Source of the DNA: Methanosarcina sp.
GTDB lineage: Archaea > Halobacteriota > Methanosarcinia > Methanosarcinales > Methanosarcinaceae
Reading direction: 5' to 3'
Length of the DNA: 7,896 bases
Assembly (NCBI GenBank): GCA_013330315.1
Contig: DUIO01000226.1
Span: 282-8,177, forward strand
Part shown: positions 5,681 through 7,896 of the stretch, in pieces
Layout of the letters: the number at the start of each line of letters is the position of its first letter
Numbering within the stretch: the first letter of the stretch is position 1
The notes under the pieces: model-generated
Databases searched by the model: none
Seen by the model: the letters and a program-made list of their open reading frames with translations, nothing else
Told to the model about the DNA's origin: nothing
Program-made: the position numbers and the translations under genes

Positions 5681-5712
5681 GACAGAAGTTTCTGCGTTCA
5701 GGGCTCTTTTTT
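5681..5712 (+). terminator. Possible terminator downstream of the structured locus
   Basis: CAGA (5683-5686) and TCTG (5691-5694) close an AGTT loop, with possible extension by flanking G-A/T-C pairs across a bulge. A T6 run sits at 5707-5712, 13 bases on. Weak as a stem, but the T-run is clear and no gene needs it unless the preceding structured locus is transcribed. Confidence 0.35.
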
Positions 5713-5928
5713 GTATAAATATCATGAGTGGTAAGTCACCTGACCTGCGTTTATTTGCTGCAATTGTTCATCCGTACTGGTTTTGATATATGACTGGTTT
5801 TAAATTTGACTTTTTCTCTACATGATTCGTTTATTAGTAAAGTTAAATGTCATCATCCCTTAAATTTCTTTCTAGAGTGTCGCTCCAAATAGTCTCAGTC
5901 AAATAACCAGATTTTCACTCTATCCAAT

Positions 5929-5972
5929 CTTTTAAAACAGTTTTTAAAAGGCGTTTTTTCTTCAATTTTTTT
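5929..5972 (+). terminator. 9-bp A/T hairpin followed by T-tracts
   Basis: CTTTTAAAA (5929-5937) and TTTTAAAAG (5942-5950) pair around a CAGT loop. T6 (5954-5959) and T7 (5966-5972) follow. This looks like a terminator for + strand transcription, although no gene is recognised directly upstream. It may prevent transcripts from 5300-5900 running into recQ. Confidence 0.4.
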
Positions 5973-6208
5973 GCAGTTGAGTGAATATTCTCCAGATATA
6001 TGCACACGGATAGATAGTAAATAATACTTTCACCATGCATACCTTCAACTTAAATAAGATGAATCCAAAACATCACAGCACTGTGGGTTCACAATAGCCT
6101 GGCTACCGTACAAGCGTTATATTCAACCTTAATTCAACGTTAATTAATATTATTCCAGTTCATCGAAATCTTTAATAAAGACGGCTTAAAGGAGCTCCCT
6201 GGAAATTC

Positions 6209-6218
6209 ATATTATATT
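6209..6218 (+). promoter_or_regulatory. Probable TATA box of recQ
   Basis: ATATTATATT lies 42-51 bases before the recQ ATG. Transcription starting about 25 bases on (near 6240) would give a leader of about 20 bases that includes AGGGAT (6245-6250), the likely ribosome binding site, ten bases before the ATG counted from its AGGGA core. Confidence 0.45.
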
Positions 6219-6259
6219 CCGGCGCGTACAAATTCTGCAAATTCAGGGATGAAATAATT

Positions 6260-7896
6260 ATGGGTACTGGTTATGGAGTATTAAAGGATAGCAAAAACGA
6301 ACTCGAGTCAAAAGTATTGATGTCTGCCAGAATGCACTCGGTACTCCGCCAGTATTTCGGATATACCGCTTTTCGTCCTCTGCAGGAAGAAATTATTAGG
6401 GACGTCCTGAACCGGAAAGATGTATTTGTTCTCATGCCCACAGGCGGAGGCAAGTCAATCTGTTATCAACTGCCTGCGCTTCTTCTCGATGGGGTTACTG
6501 TTGTGGTTTCTCCTCTGATTTCCCTGATGAAAGACCAGGTGGATGCTCTTGAAGCAAACGGGATTGCCGCAGCCTGTATGAACAGTACTCAGAGTGCAAG
6601 AGAGATCAGGGATGTTAAAACAGCTTTTCTTGAAAACAGACTGAAAATTCTCTATATCGCACCTGAGAGGCTTATGATGCCCGGGACTTTTGCCTTTCTG
6701 AAGAAAGGTAAAGTCAGCCTTTTTGCAATCGATGAAGCGCACTGTATTTCGGAATGGGGACATGATTTTCGGCCTGAGTACCGGAAGCTGAAACTCCTGC
6801 GGGATTCAAAGACCGGTTTTCCTGAAGTGCCTGTTATAGCACTTACGGCTACAGCCACGGACAGGGTCAGGAAAGATATCGTATCCCAGCTCGGGCTTAA
6901 TATTGACCCGGAGAAAGGTCCGTATGTCGCCAGTTTCAACCGGAGTAACCTCTACTATGAAGTACGGCCAAAAAAAGATACTTTTTCAGAGATAACCGAT
7001 TACCTGCTCAGGCACAGGAGAGAAGCAGGGATTATTTATTGCCAGAGCCGGAATAACGTAGAAACCCTTTCAAAAAAACTTAATGTTGCCGGCTTCAGGG
7101 CTCTTCCTTATCATGCCGGGCTTTCGGATACAGAACGTGCCCGAAACCAGGAGATGTTCATAAAAGACGATGTGGACATAATAGTGGCTACAATTGCCTT
7201 CGGGATGGGCATCAATAAGTCTAATGTGAGGTTTGTAATCCATTATGACCTCCCCAGAAACCTTGAGAGCTATTACCAGGAAACCGGGCGAGGGGGCAGG
7301 GACGGCAGCCCCTGCGAATGCATCCTTTTCTTCAGTAGGGGAGACCGTTTCAAAATTGAATATTTCATCGCGCAGAAAACAAATGAGAAAGAAAAGGATA
7401 TTTCCCTGGTACAGTTAAGGCAGATGGTAGCTTATTGTGAGGGTAATAAATGCAGGCGCCAGACTCTCATGGAATATTTTGGTGAAGAACTTTCAACGCC
7501 GTGTGGAAATTGCGATACCTGTCTCAGACCCAAAAACACTTTTGACGGGACCGGAGCAGCTAGAAAACTGATTGCCTGCATTCTGGAACTGAACCAGAGG
7601 TTCGGTACTAATTATATTATTGACGTACTTACAGGCTCAAAAAATAAAAAAATTAAGCAAAACCGTCATGAAAAATTGAAAGCTCACGGCAGCGGTAAGG
7701 AATTTACAAAAGAGCAATGGAGGTCACTCGCTTCCGAAATGCTGAACACCGGGCTTCTGGAGGTCAGCGGGGCTCAGTATCCTGTCCTGAAACTGAACGC
7801 TATGAGCAGGAAAATCCTGAATGGCTCTGAAAGCGTTGAACTTGTCTGTCCTGATGGCTTTATACCCGGAGCCGAAGAAAATTTTGTGCTTCCGGC
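6260..7896 (+). CDS. recQ: RecQ-family ATP-dependent DNA helicase (3' end cut off)
   Basis: A 3'-to-5' DNA helicase of recombination and repair. 545 codons are present and the frame is still open at the window end. Motifs in order: motif 0 FRPLQEEII (39-46 region), Walker A MPTGGGKS (59-66), VVSPLISLMKDQ (82-93), Walker B DEAHCISEWGHDFRPEY (158-174, with the RecQ aromatic-rich loop), ALTATAT (194-200), IIYCQSRN (258-265), ATIAFGMGINK (310-320) and the arginine-finger motif YYQETGRGGRDG (338-349). A RecQ zinc site follows (Cys398, 415, 418 and 421), then a winged-helix RQC domain (about 432-520). An HRDC domain may lie beyond the edge. Start 6260 has AGGGA ten bases upstream. ATG 6320 or 6332 would also keep every motif but lack a ribosome binding site. 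The reading frame is intact throughout. Confidence 0.95.
   Translation, partial: MGTGYGVLKDSKNELESKVLMSARMHSVLRQYFGYTAFRPLQEEIIRDVLNRKDVFVLMPTGGGKSICYQLPALLLDGVTVVVSPLISLMKDQVDALEANGIAAACMNSTQSAREIRDVKTAFLENRLKILYIAPERLMMPGTFAFLKKGKVSLFAIDEAHCISEWGHDFRPEYRKLKLLRDSKTGFPEVPVIALTATATDRVRKDIVSQLGLNIDPEKGPYVASFNRSNLYYEVRPKKDTFSEITDYLLRHRREAGIIYCQSRNNVETLSKKLNVAGFRALPYHAGLSDTERARNQEMFIKDDVDIIVATIAFGMGINKSNVRFVIHYDLPRNLESYYQETGRGGRDGSPCECILFFSRGDRFKIEYFIAQKTNEKEKDISLVQLRQMVAYCEGNKCRRQTLMEYFGEELSTPCGNCDTCLRPKNTFDGTGAARKLIACILELNQRFGTNYIIDVLTGSKNKKIKQNRHEKLKAHGSGKEFTKEQWRSLASEMLNTGLLEVSGAQYPVLKLNAMSRKILNGSESVELVCPDGFIPGAEENFVLP

Larger units (their letters stand above)
5388..5712 (+). ncRNA. Candidate structured non-coding RNA
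   Basis: A TATA-like AAAAAATTATAG (5355-5366) lies about 25 bases before 5388, just ahead of the nested inverted repeat. The stretch then contains the nested stem (5405-5558) and hairpins (5563-5620), and ends at a hairpin (CAGA/TCTG, 5683-5694) followed by a T6 run (5707-5712). No protein-coding frame with start signals lies inside. Both ends are inferred from these signals only, and the strand could be the opposite one if the unit is a repeat element. It does not show the motifs of RNase P RNA, SRP RNA or tRNA. Confidence 0.3.
5295..6259. other. 965-base spacer before recQ: structured and repeat-rich
   Basis: No gene of ordinary size is present. In order it holds the terminator at 5302-5337, a nested inverted repeat (5405-5558), two more hairpins (5563-5575 and 5580-5620), a hairpin followed by T6 (5681-5712), a possible decayed reading frame on the - strand (6040-5843), a hairpin plus T-tracts (5929-5972), a small CACAG/CTGTG hairpin (6074-6085), the palindrome GGAGCTCC (6191-6198) and the recQ promoter (6209-6218). 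Base composition around 5500-5620 is visibly richer in G and C than the surrounding spacer. Confidence 0.55.

Noticed and set aside
6061..6100. GAATC...GGTTC and CACAG/CTGTG pairing, resembling a tRNA arm
   Set aside because: No cloverleaf, acceptor stem or anticodon arm can be built around it. It is a small hairpin only.
6271..6939. Three - strand frames of 60-102 residues
   Set aside because: All lie opposite the recQ helicase motifs, which are intact on the + strand. They are shadow frames.

Overview
The window reads as chromosomal DNA of a methanogenic archaeon, almost certainly a Methanosarcina close to M. mazei. The evidence is an ArgB that agrees closely with what I recall of the Methanosarcina protein, a split GMP synthase (separate PP-ATPase subunit), a RaSEA-type radical SAM protein specific to archaeal archaeosine synthesis, archaeal TATA-type promoters with oligo-T ends, and long AT-rich spacers. 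The species is inferred from memory of the proteins, not from a search.

Layout: (1) 1-60 is the end of an unidentified + strand reading frame, followed by a hairpin and T-rich terminator. (2) 61-488 is an AT-rich spacer ending in a TATA-like box so close to argB that the argB transcript may be leaderless. (3) 489-1388 is argB (acetylglutamate kinase, arginine synthesis), convergent with (4) 2649-1561 on the - strand, a RaSEA-like radical SAM enzyme (tRNA archaeosine), preceded on the same strand by (5) 3670-2753, the GMP synthase ATP-pyrophosphatase subunit. A terminator-like hairpin lies between 4 and 5, and its T-tract overlaps the TATA box of 4. (6) 3671-6259 is about 2.6 kb with no large gene. 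It holds two small genes with their own expression signals: a 47-residue coiled-coil protein (4189-4332) and a 32-residue single-span membrane protein (5196-5294, TTG start, perfect 8-bp terminator hairpin). It also holds a strongly self-complementary stretch (5405-5620) that could be a structured RNA or a palindromic repeat element, and several short repeats. (7) 6260-7896 is recQ, a RecQ-family DNA helicase cut off by the window end.

The large genes are housekeeping functions (arginine, GMP, tRNA modification, DNA repair) and form no single pathway. I see no defence island, CRISPR array, transposase or phage gene. The most novel material is in the spacers: the two small proteins and the 5405-5712 structured locus. 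I do not see a complete new multi-gene system here.
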